Notes: generated by a model not told the origin, from the letters alone. Positions 22,906 to 34,539 are shown, counted from the stretch's first letter. The stretch: DNA of 64,000 nt from Mastigamoeba balamuthi (GCA_902651635.1 CACRSC010000047.1:162464-226463); one strand, 5' to 3'. Program-made: numbers and translations.

Positions 22906-24996
22906 ATGAAGAGCGTCCTGAGCACCCCCGCGCCCCCGCTGGGCGCCTGGACGCCGCTGCTGCACAGGGCGGCCGTCGTGTGCGCCGTGGCAGCGTGCCT
23001 GGCCTCGCTCTCGTCGCTGCTGCTGCAGCCCCGCAGCCCGACGCTCGCCAGCATCGCCCAGGGCTGGGCCGTGCCGCCCCCGATGCATCCCCGCGTCCCG
23101 CCCAACGCGTCCCGCGTCCTGATGGTCCCCTGGGTCTTCTACGAGCAGAAGCAGGCACGAGGGACTCTGCCCCGCTGGCCTCCCAAAAATACCCCCCACA
23201 CTGTGGCCCTCAGTGCTTTTCGTCTGCCGTCCTGCTGCCCTGTTTTTCCCCCACTTCCGTCGCCCCTCCCTCCTGGGGTGGCGTGTTTTCGTGAACCCCA
23301 GCCCCATCCACCCCAATCTCCCCACCGCCCGCCCTGCCTTTTTCGCCCCCTTCTCTTTCTTCCTTCTTCCCTTCATTCCTGCCCGGTTCCGTACATCCCC
23401 TCACCCTCACCCCCCTCCTTCTGCTCCTGCTAGGCGTCGGTGGCCACGATGAGCAGGGCCGAGTACGAGCGGGAGAAGGGCGAGTGGCGGGCCATGGCGG
23501 GGGAGATACTCGCGATGCGGGAGCAGCCGCAGCTGATGGCCGGGTCCGAGCAGCGGGGCATCGTCCTCACCTGCAGCGCCAGCCTCTTCGCCCTCTGCTT
23601 CACCAACGTCCAGATCCTCCTCGACGTCCTCCAGACCAAGCTCCCCATCGGTCCGTACCCCTCCCCTCAGCCCCCCCTCCCTGTTCACATTTATGCCCCA
23701 CAGCAGCTGCAATTCCCTTTGAATTACCTGCTGAGTCGATGCCAAAATGAACTCGACCACCAGAGCTGTGGAGGCAGCGCGGAGAGCTGACGGGGAAGCA
23801 GGAGGCGATGCTGCTCGAGGAGGCCTCGCGGCACCCCTCGCAGCTGCGCATGCGCTTCACCGAGGAGCTCGACGGCGCCTTTGGCCGCCTCTTCGGCCGC
23901 TTCCGGCCCCTCCGCACCGGCCCCCTCTCCCGCAGCAAGCCCTACCGTGCCATTCCATTCCATCCCATTCCACCCCGGCTTTCACCCTTAAACCCTTCTT
24001 ATTCCTTTATTTTCCCTTTTTCCAACTTTTTACATCTTACTTAGAACATCTTATCATCTTGTATGATCGATCATCTTATACCAATAGTATTACCATCGCA
24101 TCCTGTTCCCTCTCTCTGACGCCACGCACAGACCTCAAGGTGATGGCGCTCGTGGGGAGCGCGTTCAGGGAGGTGATGCTGCTGGACTCGGACTGCATGG
24201 CGGCGTACGACCCGGAGTTCCTGTGGCGGACGCCCCAGTTCAGGGAGACGGGCGCCCTGTTCTGGCCAGACGCCATGAGCGCGGGCCGCTCGTGGCCCGT
24301 GTGGGACCTCATCGGCCTCGAGCCCCGCGAGCAGCGCACGGTCGAGTCGGGCATGGTCCTCGTCAACAAGACGCGCTGCTGGCGCGCCCTCCTCGCCTGC
24401 GCCTACATGAACCACCGCCAGGACTTCTTCTACCGCTTCCGTGCGCAGCCCCACCACCACCACCACCAGCCCTCTCCTGCTGTGCTGCTGCTGAGGCCAG
24501 GGGGGTTGTGCCTGCAGTGTACGGGGACAAGGACACGTTCCTGTTCGCGTGGATGGGGCTGGGGGCCCCGTTCCACCTGATCGAGTTCCCGCCGCTGGCG
24601 GTGGGCAGGGCCCCGGGGGAGGGCTTCCGGGGCCTCTCGTACGCGCACAGCGACCCCTCGGGGCGGCTCTCCTTCGTGCACCTGCTGCACGGGGGGCGCA
24701 ACAACATCCTCTCCTCGACGCCGGGCTGGAACACCATCCAGTTCTTCAACCCCGAGAAAAGCGCCTTCTACATACTGTGCGCTGCCCCGCTCCCCCATCC
24801 GTAATGCTGCTCGCTGGCCTCACGGCAGGCGGCGCTCAGGGACAAGGGGAAGCAGGTGTTCCCGCACAGCAGCGACGAGAAGTATGTGCCATTCAGAGAG
24901 ATTCTCGGAAACATCGAGGACATCGCAATCAGGCTGCACCGCAACCAATTCAAAGAAACGCACGCCTACGCTGAAGACACCCTGACATCACTATAG
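22906..24996 (+). CDS. Golgi-type alpha-mannosyltransferase, MNN1/MNN2-like
   Basis: Probable type II membrane glycosyltransferase that extends mannose chains in the Golgi. Exons 22906-23154, 23434-23650, 23764-23946, 24132-24440, 24518-24776, 24840-24996 give 457 residues. A single hydrophobic anchor spans about residues 20-45 after a short cytosolic tail, followed by a Pro-rich stem. The catalytic region shows the family patterns KLPIELWRQ, ALVGSAFREVMLLDSD with the DxD-type metal motif followed by AAYDPEFLW, RTVESGMVLVNK, and YGDKDTFLFAWMGLG. Intron 1 has a GC donor (CAG|GCACGA). The last acceptor (24839) was chosen for phase; an alternative at 24830 would break the frame. Linkage specificity cannot be told. 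Confidence 0.85.
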
Positions 24997-25031
24997 CCTA
25001 TGCAGCAACAGCACACTGCTCTGTCAGTACA

Positions 25032-25037
25032 TTTATT
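25032..25037 (-). other. candidate polyadenylation signal of the 25128 gene
   Basis: AATAAA on the minus strand, about 95 nt beyond the stop codon of the first C69 peptidase gene. Confidence 0.45.
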
Positions 25038-25127
25038 GTACTTTTGGACACAAAGCCAGCTCGCCGACTATGTGCAAACGATCCTGCTCCACGTGTCCCG
25101 TGCATCTATAGCTGAGCTCACACGCGC

Positions 25128-27126
25128 TCAGTTGATATGCTGCGGGGTGCGTGTCTTGCGGCTGGCACGGACAGAGCCAGGGACCAGATACCTGTCTCCC
25201 GTGTCCGCCACAATCCTCCCCAGCCAGGGCTCCGGGTACCCCGGCGTCTGTACGACAGGCCTCAGCCCGGGCCCCTGGGCCACCTTGACGTACCCGTCCT
25301 GGTACTTGGCGAACAGATGCATGAAGAACGACAGCCAATCTCTCGCCAGGTCGTTGGCAGTGCTCTCGCTGTACGATGTCAGAAACTCAACCGCGTCCTC
25401 TGGCGAGCCCTCTTTGTAGAGCCCCACAGCCTTCTCCTCGACGTCAGCGACCTCTCTCAGGTAGCGCTGCTCCAGAGATGCCATCCTGGCCCTCACCTCT
25501 GGGTACACCACGCTCCACCTCGAGTACACAAAGTTGGACACCAGGCTGAACGCCCAGTACGCCCGGTTCATGTCCATCTGCAGCGCGTCGCCCCCGACGC
25601 CGAACTTGCCCACGTACGACTTGGCCACGCGGTTCACCGAGGCGTAGATGGGCACGTGCACGGTGCAGGCGGCGTCGTCTGTGCCGAACCACGCCACAGC
25701 GCCGATCTCCCTCGGCAGCCACCACCGCATCTGCGTCACGATCGTGAATGCCGTCTGAGGGACAGAGACAGGCCGCTCGTGCTGGTACGTCCTGCCAGCG
25801 TGCTGGAAGCGAAGAGTCCACCTGTTGGGCAGCCCAAAGGCCCCAGCGCCCACATCCGTGCGGGGATCGAGCGGGGTGTCCTCGTAGTGGTCGCGCAGGA
25901 CGTCGAGCATCTCCGCGAGAGTGACCTTGCTGGCTGGCTTGATCCAGAGAGGCAGCCTGTGCGTCAGGTTTGCGCCACGGGCGTAGTCAAGGAACTCGTC
26001 CACAGCCCCGGGCTCTCCCAGCCGCCTGAACACGCTCCACACGCGGGCCTCACACGCACGGGCTGAAAGGTACGACACAGGGTTGTAGACGTCGCTGAAG
26101 CTGAACAGGTCGTCGGGGGCAGACTCGGGATAGAAGCCGTGGGCCTTGGCGAACGAGACGACGTCGGGGCTGAAGCGGGCGCGGTCGGGGTCGTTGCGGG
26201 GGAACGTGGTGATGCGGGCCTGGTTGGCGTGGCTGGAGATGTAGCCGTCCGGCACCCTCACAGCGACCCCTGTCGCCAGCGAGCGCAGAGCAGAGCAACA
26301 GTTAGCAAATTGCTTGCTCAGAATTGAGTTCGAGCAATTGAGAATTGGACTGAAATGGAGCGCACAGACAGCGCCCTTCTCGAAGGAGCCCTTGCCGATC
26401 ATCTCGAGGATCCAGACCTCGTGGGGGTCGGCGACGGAGAAGGACTCGCCCGTGCAGGCGTAGCCGTGGTCGCGGACGAGGCCGGACATGACGTCGATGG
26501 CCTCGCGGGCTGTGCGGCTGCGCTCGAGGGTCACGTACATCAGCGTGCCCCAGTCGACGAGGGCCCCGGGCTGGCTGGCCAGCTCCTCCAGGCCGCCGAA
26601 CGTGGTCTCTGTGATGGACACCTGGTACTCGTTCACGTTGCCCTGGGCGCAAGACACCAAAGCAAGCACCAGCTCAGCCAGTGCGCAGTCCGAGGCTTCG
26701 GGAGTTTCTTTCACTCTGGTGACTCAACGCAGGCACCGACGATGATTCCCACATGACGCCAAAATCCAGATTCTCTCTGTGCCATAACGCGATACGCCTT
26801 GCAATGGCCGACAGAACAGACAATTCAATTGACACCAGCCCGGGGGGGAAACGACGCACGACGACGTTGTAGGTGGCGGGGACCTGGGGGATGGCGCCGC
26901 AGGGGAGCCCCGTCTCCCAGTCGTAGAGGGCGAGGGATGAGTTGGGGGGCCAGCGGGCGCGGGGCGAGTGCACGACGTCGCCCACGAGGTACGAGGCGTC
27001 CGAGTTGTACGCCAGCAGCGAGGAGCCGTCGGCGCTGGCCCCGGGCGTCACCAGCACGTTGGTGCACGCGGCGCACAGCGTCGCCACCGCGGCGGCTGCG
27101 CCGGCGAAGAGGACAGCGCACCGCAT
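25128..27126 (-). CDS. secreted peptidase family C69 (Ntn-hydrolase dipeptidase), copy 1
   Basis: Likely a secreted or lysosomal dipeptidase/amidase of the N-terminal-nucleophile fold. Exons complement(25128-26269, 26366-26642, 26860-27126) give 561 residues. A signal peptide (about 1-20, ending LCAA) directly precedes Cys, the expected catalytic nucleophile, in CTNVLVTPGASADGS. Other family motifs are NEYQVSITETTFGG, the DPHEVWILE strand, WVAVRVPDGYISSHANQARI formed across the second splice, and HRLPLWIKP. It forms a tandem pair with the gene at 27761-29871, with the same exon lengths (267, 277, 1142) and splice phases. Intron 1 carries a copy of the dispersed 16-mer. The substrate is unknown. 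Confidence 0.9.
26720..26735 (+). repeat. dispersed 16-mer, copy 2
   Basis: TGACTCAACGCAGGCA, antisense inside intron 1 of the first C69 peptidase gene. Confidence 0.6.
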
Positions 27127-27760
27127 GGTCTTGGCAGTGAAGTGAATCGAAGTGAATCTCCTGAGAATCAGATCTGCCTCGAGATTCTCCCTTGGAAGAG
27201 TCGTCATTCATGACAACGAGAGGAGTTTCCTGCAAGGGATACTCACTGGCACGACAATAAATGAGCCGGCCCCGTTCAGAGGGCAACCTGAACGTCCTTC
27301 AGTGGCGCGTCACCGCGGTGAAACGGTGGGAGTCTGCGGCAAAACTGCTGATCAGCGGGTGCAACGGGCTCAATGAGCACGGCAGAAGCAACGAACAACG
27401 GGAGCAACGTGTTATGTGGGAGCAAGGGCGAGGGTATTGATGATTGTTGGGGCATTGTGTCGCCCAGGCAGCAGGCAGATGAGCAGGGGCAACATAACCG
27501 TGAGAAAAGAACGATCAATTGAACCACCAGGTGTGGTGTGAAATGCACAATCTTCCCCAACACCCCACCCCGAATTATTTCGCTATTGAATCTTGATCAA
27601 ATGACACGTGTATAGATTGTATGCAATCGAATTCAGTTTTTGGACCAATGGCTGTGCCTCAAAGTGCATGTGCCAAATTGTTGGGATTTCACATTTGAGC
27701 GGTCGACTGGCAACACAATGAGCTCCTTGTGCGCTGTTTATGAGGCCTGAGGTGGCTACT
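27127..27760. other. spacer between tandem C69 genes
   Basis: AT-richer than the surrounding coding sequence. It must hold the promoter of copy 1 and the terminator of copy 2. No open frame of interest. Confidence 0.45.
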
Positions 27761-29871
27761 TCAATCGATCTGCGACGGGGTGCGAGTCCTGCGGCTGTCA
27801 GGAGCAGAGACAGGCACAAGGTACCTGTCTCCCGTGTCCGCCACAATCCTCCCCAGCCAGGCCTCAGGGTAGCCGGCGCTCTTGGAGACAGGCTTGAGCC
27901 CAGGCCCCTGGGCCACCTTGACGTACCCGTCCTGGTACTTGGCGAAAAGATGCATGAAGAACGACAGCCACTCTCTCGTAAGACTGTTCGCTGTGCGCTC
28001 GCTGTACGAGGTAAGATATTTGACGGCCTTCTCCGGCGAGCAGGACCTGTACAGCCCCATCGCCTTCTCCTCGACGCCGGCGACCTCGTTCAGGTAGCGC
28101 TGCTCCAGAGATGCCATCCTGGCCCTCACCTCTGGGTACACCACGCTCCACCTCGAGTACGCAAAGTTGGACACCAGGCTGAACGCCCAGTACGCCCGAT
28201 TCATGTCCATCTGCAGCAGGTCGTTCCCAACGCCGTACTTTCCCACGTACGACTTGGCCACGCGGTTCACCGAGGCGTATATGGGCACGTGCACGGTGCA
28301 GGCGGCGTCGTCTGTGCCGAACCACGCCACAGCGCCGATCTCCCTCGGCAGCCACGACCGCATCTGCGTCACGATCGCGAACGCAGTCATGGGGACCGAG
28401 ATGGGCCGCTCGTGCTGGTACGTCCTGCCAGCGTGCTGGAAACGAGACGCCCACCTGTTGGGCAGCCCAAAGGCCCCAGAGCCCACATCCGTGCGGGTGT
28501 CCAGCGGAGTGCCCTCGTAGTGGTCGCGCAGGACATCGAGCATCTCCGCGAGAGTGATGTTGGCCCTGGGCTTGATCCAGAGGGGCAGCCTGTGCGTCAG
28601 GTTTGCGCCACGGGCGTAGTCAAGGAACTCGTCCACAGCCCCGGGCTCTCCCAGCCGCCTGAACACGCTCCACACGCGGGCCTCGCACGCGCGGGCTGTG
28701 TGGTATGTGACAGGGTTGTAGACGTCGCTGAAGCTGAACAGGTCGTCGGGGGCAGACTCGGGGTAGAAGCCGTGGGCCTTGGCGAACGAGACGACGTCGG
28801 GGCTGAAGCGGGCGCGGTCGGGGTCGTTGCGGGGGAACGTGGTGATGCGGGCCTGGTTGGCGTGGCTGGAGATGTAGCCGTCCGGCACCCTCACAGCGAC
28901 CCCTGTTGCAGTCCGTTAGTTGTTGTCTCTCGAGCAAGTTGCAAACAAATGCGTGCCGCGATTGACAGAGGCGCACAAGCAGTGAGGGAATTACGAGCAG
29001 ATTCAATTCAAAATATAGTGGAATGAAGCGCACAGACGGCGCCCTTCTCGAAGGAGCCCTTGCCGATGAGCTCGAGGATCCAGACCTCGTGGGGGTCGGC
29101 GATGGAGAAGGACTCGCCGACGTAGGCGTAACCGTGGTCGCGGACGAGGCCGGACATGACGTCGATGGCCTCGCGGGCTGTGCGGCTGCGCTCGAGGGTC
29201 ACGTACATCAGCGTGCCCCAGTCCGCCGTGGCTCCGGGCTGGCTGGCCAGCTGCTCGAGGCCGCCGAACGTGGTCTCGGTGATGGACACCTGGTACTCGT
29301 TCACGTTCCCCTGAACGCGCGTCCGTTGGTTGCCATGCGTGATAGTTTGTATTTCTGAGTTACTCTGAGTCAACGCAGGTACTCGGTAACAAATCAACTA
29401 TCTGATTCCTGAATCGCGTCCCTCGAACACCCATGTGGAAAAACAACGAATCGCACAGCTGTGTCTCTGGATGTACTGGCAATCCCCAATGCCCCTTCAA
29501 CGTCATAGCACACAGGAAAACACAGGAGCGAACACACAGGGGGGCGAGAGACTAAGGAGGCAGCCCTGAACGCGGGGCGCTTCAACAGGCTGCGAGCGAC
29601 GCACGACGACGTTGTAGGTGACGGGGACCTGGGGGATGGTGCCGCAGGGCGTGCCGGCCTCCCAGTTGTAGACGACGAGCGTGGAGTTGGGGGGCCAGCG
29701 GCCGCGGGGCGAGTGCACGACGTCGCCCGCGAGGAAGGGCGCGTCCGCCGTGTACGCCAGCATCGACGAGCCGTCGGCGCTGGCCCCGGGCGTCACCAGC
29801 ACGTTGGTGCACGCGGCGCAGAGCATCGCCACCGCAGCGGCAGCGCAGACGAGGGGGACAGCAGACCGCAT
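27761..29871 (-). CDS. secreted peptidase family C69 (Ntn-hydrolase dipeptidase), copy 2
   Basis: Exons complement(27761-28902, 29034-29310, 29605-29871) give 561 residues, exactly the length and exon sizes of copy 1. The signal peptide ends LCAA before the same Cys nucleophile in CTNVLVTPGASADGSS. Most differences from copy 1 are conservative and lie in the first 90 and last 100 residues; the central 350 residues are almost identical. The introns differ in length (294 and 131 bp against 217 and 96 bp), so duplication is recent but not brand new. Same predicted role as copy 1; different expression or substrate is possible. Confidence 0.9.
29366..29381 (+). repeat. dispersed 16-mer, copy 3 (two changes)
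   Basis: TGAGTCAACGCAGGTA inside intron 1 of the second C69 gene, at a position equivalent to copy 2 of the word. Confidence 0.5.
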
Positions 29872-31007
29872 TCGACCTGTGGTGGCAGCACCGGTGGTGG
29901 CGGCTAACAGTACAACTGGCGGAAATGAAATTTGGCTTCGCCTTACAGCCGCACGTCTCTGCGGATGACGTGGTGAAGGCGATATGCGTGCGTGTGTGCA
30001 CAGATATCGCACGGCGTGGCGGTTGGAAGCTGCTGCCAGGACGGCATACACCCCGTGGTGCCGAGGGCGTGTGCACCCGCTTGCTGGCAAGCCCAGGTCG
30101 CAGCGACTGAGGGGTGTCCGCAGGCGGCAGGGCAGGACTGAGGACAGTGAGAGGCGTCTCTCCTCAGGGCCAGCCAACAACAACGACAGGCGGGTGTCGT
30201 CTGCTCCTCGCTCTTTTTCTTTTCGGACACATCGCGGTCCGCAATCCAACAGCACTTCGCTGTTGGATGGCCTTGCTGAGTGTCGTGACCGCCACCTTGG
30301 CATTGGCCGGTGGCACGGCGAGGTCTCACACGCCAGAGAGGAGCTATGCCTTTTTTTTCTGTATCGAACAGCTATTGGGGGCAGGTCCCTCAGAGCGGTC
30401 GCCCGGATGGCTGCGCCTGTAGACTCGCGCGGGTCGCGGGGAGTGGGGCTCAGCACCGGATGGCTCATCCGTGCGTCGCAGTGGGCGATCCACCCCCACT
30501 GTCAGCGTGGACTCTGAGGGTCTGGGGGCAGGGCCAGCCTTGCAGCCCCCCGACAGCGACCGCGTGGCTCCCTCGGCTGCGCTGCCCGACGACAGTACGA
30601 CGACGAGCTCAGCGCAGGGGGGGGGGGGTCTGTCGTAGTCGTTTCGCACGCTATAACACCCTTTCGCCATGTGTGGCTCCGGTGCACAATGGATCGATGA
30701 CTCAACGCAGGCACTTCCGGGCGCGGTGCGTGAGGGCAGAGATTCAGGAATCGGCTGGCTGATATTTCTGTGCGATAGCGGTGGATCGGAAGTGGGTGGG
30801 GTCACACAGCGCCTGTGCACAGACAACTGGCACTAGAGCTGTGGGCTTGAATTTCGCCTTGCGCCGTTGTGGTGCGCAGAGTGGTTGTGGCACCACGTCA
30901 CTGGGGGCGGGCGAGATTGCCCCCTACTCTATTTTTGGTTTGTGCGGTTTCCTGCACTCGGCCAGCGAAATTCACCCGGGGTTGCGAACCCGCCTACGGG
31001 CGTTGCG
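29872..31007. other. intergenic, no gene seen
   Basis: Divergent spacer upstream of both the second C69 gene and the GT25-like gene. Contains a dispersed 16-mer at 30698-30713 and a run of ten G at 30618-30627. CTATTTTTGG near 30929 could be a weak TATA element. Confidence 0.4.
30698..30713 (+). repeat. dispersed 16-mer, copy 4
   Basis: TGACTCAACGCAGGCA in an intergenic setting, identical to copies 1 and 2. Confidence 0.6.
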
Positions 31008-32015
31008 ATGCGCGTCAGCATCAAGGCTGGCACGGGCCAGCTCGTGGTGGTGGCCCTGGTCTCGTGGGTCTGCGGCGTCACAGTGTCGGGGCTCTGGTCG
31101 CAGCGCTGGTCCCACGCTGCCCTCCCAGCCCTCTCCTGCGCCCTCCCCCAGCCCTTTACCGGCCAGAGGCGTGCGACGGCCGCTGCTCGTCCGGGGCGGT
31201 ACCCTGTGGTGGACCTCGGGCCCCTGGCCAAGACCTACACGGGCATCCGGGGTGTCGACGCGGTGGTCGTCCTCAGCCAGCCGGGAGAGGTCAACGCGAG
31301 GCGCACACGGATGCGGGCGCTGATGGCAGCACACGGCATCCGCAACGCCCAGTGGCGCGAGACGTTCACGGGCGCCGAGTGGATGGAGCGCTGGAGGGCA
31401 CGCGACTTCGCGTGGGACGCGGCGTACAGCAGGCTCGACGCCGCGAGGCAGGCGGCCATCAACGAGGGCTCCGCGGAGCCCCCGTGGCGCATGTGGCGGT
31501 GGACGTCGCAGTGGCAGTCGGTCGTCGTGGCCTGGCGCGTGTTCCTGGCCAGCAACATGTCCGTCGCGCTCTTCCTCGAGGACGACGTCGACCTCTCGCG
31601 GACGTTCGTGCGCGACGTCGAGCGGGCGCTGGCCGTCGTGCCCGCCGACTGGGAGACGCTGAGGCTGGGCAACTGCGAGCCGCGGAGGGCCCGGGTGCTC
31701 GCGGGCGCCCCCAACGTCTGGGAGTCGATCTCCATGTCGTGCCTGGACAGCTACCTGCTCAACGCGAGGAACGTGGGGCGGATCCTGGACTGCCTGGACC
31801 TGCCCTCGCACCCCGTGAGCAACCCGGACCTCATCCTCAACAACTGCCTCGACGAGAAGGACCACCACGGCATGCGGTCGTACTCGGTCATCCCGAGGAT
31901 CGCGGGGCAGATGCACCTGGTTCGCAGGTTCACGGGCAACTGGACCCACAAGTACTTCCAGCAGCTGTTCAACCACATCCCCCAGGAGTACGGGGAGATC
32001 CCTGCCCTGCACTGA
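31008..32015 (+). CDS. intronless GT25-like glycosyltransferase
   Basis: Probable Golgi type II glycosyltransferase of the GT25 (LPS biosynthesis / collagen galactosyltransferase) type. One exon, 335 residues. A membrane anchor lies at about 11-32 (QLVVVALVSWVCGVTVSGLW). The N-terminal half of the catalytic domain has the GT25 pattern VDAVVVLSQPG...RRTRMRALMAAHGI, and VALFLEDDVDLS carries the metal-binding EDD at 191-193. The C-terminal part includes DSYLLNARNVGRIL and the putative acceptor-side HPVSNPDLILNN. The start at 31008 was chosen because it places the anchor directly at the N terminus; the frame stays open further upstream. It is the only gene here with no intron, which could mean retroposition or transfer. 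Confidence 0.8.
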   Translation: MRVSIKAGTGQLVVVALVSWVCGVTVSGLWSQRWSHAALPALSCALPQPFTGQRRATAAARPGRYPVVDLGPLAKTYTGIRGVDAVVVLSQPGEVNARRTRMRALMAAHGIRNAQWRETFTGAEWMERWRARDFAWDAAYSRLDAARQAAINEGSAEPPWRMWRWTSQWQSVVVAWRVFLASNMSVALFLEDDVDLSRTFVRDVERALAVVPADWETLRLGNCEPRRARVLAGAPNVWESISMSCLDSYLLNARNVGRILDCLDLPSHPVSNPDLILNNCLDEKDHHGMRSYSVIPRIAGQMHLVRRFTGNWTHKYFQQLFNHIPQEYGEIPALH

Positions 32016-32255
32016 GAGCTCCCTCTTCATTCTCTTTCGCAGACAACAGACTGCGACAAGTGCTCTTCACTTGACGTTGTGTGTCATACATGAAGAGGGG
32101 TCTCGCTCTCCTTTGCTGCCTTTGGCGGAGCTCTCTGGTGCATCTTGTTGGGTGCGAACAGAGAGAGAAGGTGGTCAACTGACTGACTGTACAAGTGCCG
32201 GGAGACCCATCGTGAAGGCAACCGAAGGTCGTGTGCCCCCGGGCCCACACGCCTA

Positions 32256-33678
32256 TCAGAAGGTGCGTACACCGGTGGTCAGCCCGACGTCGAGGCCGCA
32301 GCGGGCGAGGTTCTCGAGGAGCGTCTGGGGGTCCAGCGCCAGGGCGGCCCGCTGGACGCCCGGCACCCTCGCGCCCCTGCCCTCGACGAGCTGCACCGCC
32401 AGCGCAGCCCCGCACGCCGCCGTCATGTGGTACGCGTTGGGGCTGCCCACGGCGATGCGCGCGCCGCTGCCGGGGATGCCGCCCGTGTCGCTGCAGCCCT
32501 CGGCGACGATGCTGACGCCGTCGACGCCGGGGTCGAGATGCTCGTCGCCCCAGAGCAGCAGGCGGGCCAGCGTGTCCGACACGAGCCCGGGCTTGACGGC
32601 ACCCAGCGCGAAGAGCAGCGGCATGACGACGTAGTCGCTGAGCTTGTTGGTCGACGCCACGTAGGTGCCCACCTCGCGCAGGCGCAGCTCGGCGGGCAGG
32701 CCCTCGAGCTCGGGCAGGTACAGCGGCACCGTGCCCCTGCGCCCGAACCCGCGCTCGAAGCCCAGCTCAGGCCCGGCGTACGTGTCCTCCCACTGGCCGT
32801 TGCGGTCTGCGCGGCGCGGCAGACCGGTCAGAGAGCGGCACGAGAGAACGGGGCTCGCAAGAGTTTGTATTTCAATTCAATTAATTCAAATAAGAGAATC
32901 ACGCAATTCTCTTAATTGAATTAATTGGATTGCATTGGGACGTAGGATCGCAATCGAACTGCATTGGGGGCGCACATAGAGCGCAGCGCATCTGCGGGAT
33001 GACCTCGAAGAGCTCCTGCAGCTGCTCGGGGCGGCCGCCCTTGAACGACATGGCGACGCCGACGGCCACGCGCTGGGCCGTCGGGCCCGTCGCGGCCGCC
33101 GCGGCCCTCACGAGCGCCCCGGGCAGCCCCGGGTGGTACCCGGCGCCCACCGCCACGACCCTCCCGTGCGCCCTCGCCTCTGCGTCGAGCGCCGCTGGCC
33201 CAGGGGAGCAAAAACAATCAAAATTGGGGCACAAAATCAATTGAATGACGTGTGAGCGACCGCCCGGCGCACCGATGCGGTCGTACGTGGCGTCGTAGGG
33301 GTAGAAGTCGACGTAGTCGGCGCCGGCGGCGATGGCGGCGCGGACGGGCGTCTCGGCGACGTCGTGCGTCCGCGAGGCGACGACGAGCACGCGGCACCCG
33401 CGGACCGCGGAGACCAGCGACTCGGCGTCCCCGGCGTCCGCCGAGGCCCAGTCGACGCGCCCCGCGCCGTGCGACCCGCGCAGCTGCTCGCAGAGGGCCC
33501 TGCAGCGGTCGGGGCAGCGGCCGAGGAGGAGCAGGCGGGCAGCGGGGAGGGCGTCGAGGAGCACGCGGCAGCACGCGGAACCGACGCCTCCGCAGGCGCC
33601 CAGCACGGCCACGCGGGGTGCTGGCGCGGCTGCTGCGGGCGGGTCTGATGCAGGAGGTGCCTGGGAGGGTGGTTCCAT
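32256..33678 (-). CDS. saccharopine-dehydrogenase-like oxidoreductase
   Basis: NAD(P)-binding protein of the saccharopine dehydrogenase / SCCPDH-like family. Exons complement(32256-32806, 32976-33194, 33273-33678) give 391 residues. After a Pro/Ala-rich N terminus of about 25 residues comes the Rossmann motif VAVLGACGGVGSACCRVLL, followed by the LLLLGR strand end and VLVVASRTHD. The segment AAGADYVDFYPYDATYDRI matches the family stretch before the catalytic domain, and AGYHPGLPGALV follows the first splice. The acidic/basic catalytic pairs of true lysine-pathway saccharopine dehydrogenases are not evident, so the substrate is open. It converges with the GT25-like gene. Both introns start GTGCGC. 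Confidence 0.82.
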
Positions 33679-34539
33679 CGCGGGAGGAGGGGGAGGGGGC
33701 CTGGTGGGTGCGGTGCAGGCCAGTTGGACGTTGTGCAGTTTTCGCGTGAGCGGATCGCCCGGTGCGGGGAATTCCGCTGGCCTGATTCCTCCGGCGACGA
33801 TATTTCCTGAGCTACGAAGATACGGGAAGAGGGAGCGCCAACCGCTGTGGCCTCGGCGGCCTGGAGCGGTGCACAGACACTGTTGCAGACAAAGCTCCCT
33901 GGACACTGTGCTGTGGCCAGAGCAGGCACCTGCCCAGATGGTATGTGTGAGTTCCCAGCAAAGTGGTCAGCACAATGCAGGCGGGCTGACATACCACTTC
34001 ACTTGGCCTTGACCACATCACAGTCTCATTACCGTGCCCTGCAGAGCAAGACCACGAGTGCCCAAGTAGTGAGTCCGACTAGAGAGGAGCACAAGTGTGT
34101 ATCACATGGTCCAAAAGCAAAGAGAAGCGTGCTCTTCGGTAGCCACCGAGTGCTGCTGAGAACAATCGGTGTTCGGTCATGCTCCTCAATCTCTCTGCTG
34201 AATTCTCCAGACCGAGAGCCCCTATGGCCTCAAAAGGCCCTGGGCTGGTTGGCCAAAAGTTGCACAAGCTTATGTTCTCTGGGCTAAATGAGTGATGTTT
34301 GTGCTGGTCCGCGCAACTGCTGGTGGCACTTATGAATTCAGCAAGTGTGCCGTGCAGAACTTGGAAGTACAATCAGATTACGTTGTGATTATGCAGACGT
34401 GATGCTCATGCCTCATTAAGCACATCGTTTTCTGTCTGGCTTGTCTAGCTGGTCTAGCTGGTCTAGCTGGCATGGCTCATGAGCCAGGGGCGTTGTTCAG
34501 TGTGGGGGGTCACAAAGACGAGGGGCGGAGGGCCTCGAC
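33679..34539. other. intergenic, no gene seen
   Basis: Promoter region of the 33678 gene (ACGATATTTCC, GAAGATACGGG at 33796-33827), then AT-richer sequence without a credible frame, and a small tandem repeat at 34443-34469. Confidence 0.45.
34443..34469. repeat. tandem 9-mer GTCTAGCTG x3
   Basis: Three perfect consecutive copies just downstream of the filamin-type gene's stop codon. Confidence 0.85.

Noticed and set aside
24777-24839. Premature end of the mannosyltransferase at 24804
   Set aside because: A GTGCGC donor at 24777 joined to the acceptor ending at 24839 restores a conserved-looking C terminus and a total length divisible by three.
29382-29430. Second tRNA-like sequence (antisense GTTCGAGGGACGCG) next to the 16-mer
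   Set aside because: A B-box-like word is present, but no acceptor stem, D-arm or anticodon arm can be drawn.
25128-29871. Phospholipase B-like (PLBD) identity for the tandem pair
   Set aside because: Both are secreted Ntn-hydrolases of similar length, but the signal peptide followed at once by CTNVLVTPGASADGS, with the NEYQVSITETT and RVPDGYISSHANQARI segments, matches peptidase C69.
33195-33272. Frameshift in the saccharopine-dehydrogenase-like gene
   Set aside because: The break is a normal 78-bp intron with GTGCGC donor and GGCCAG acceptor; the frame is intact after splicing.
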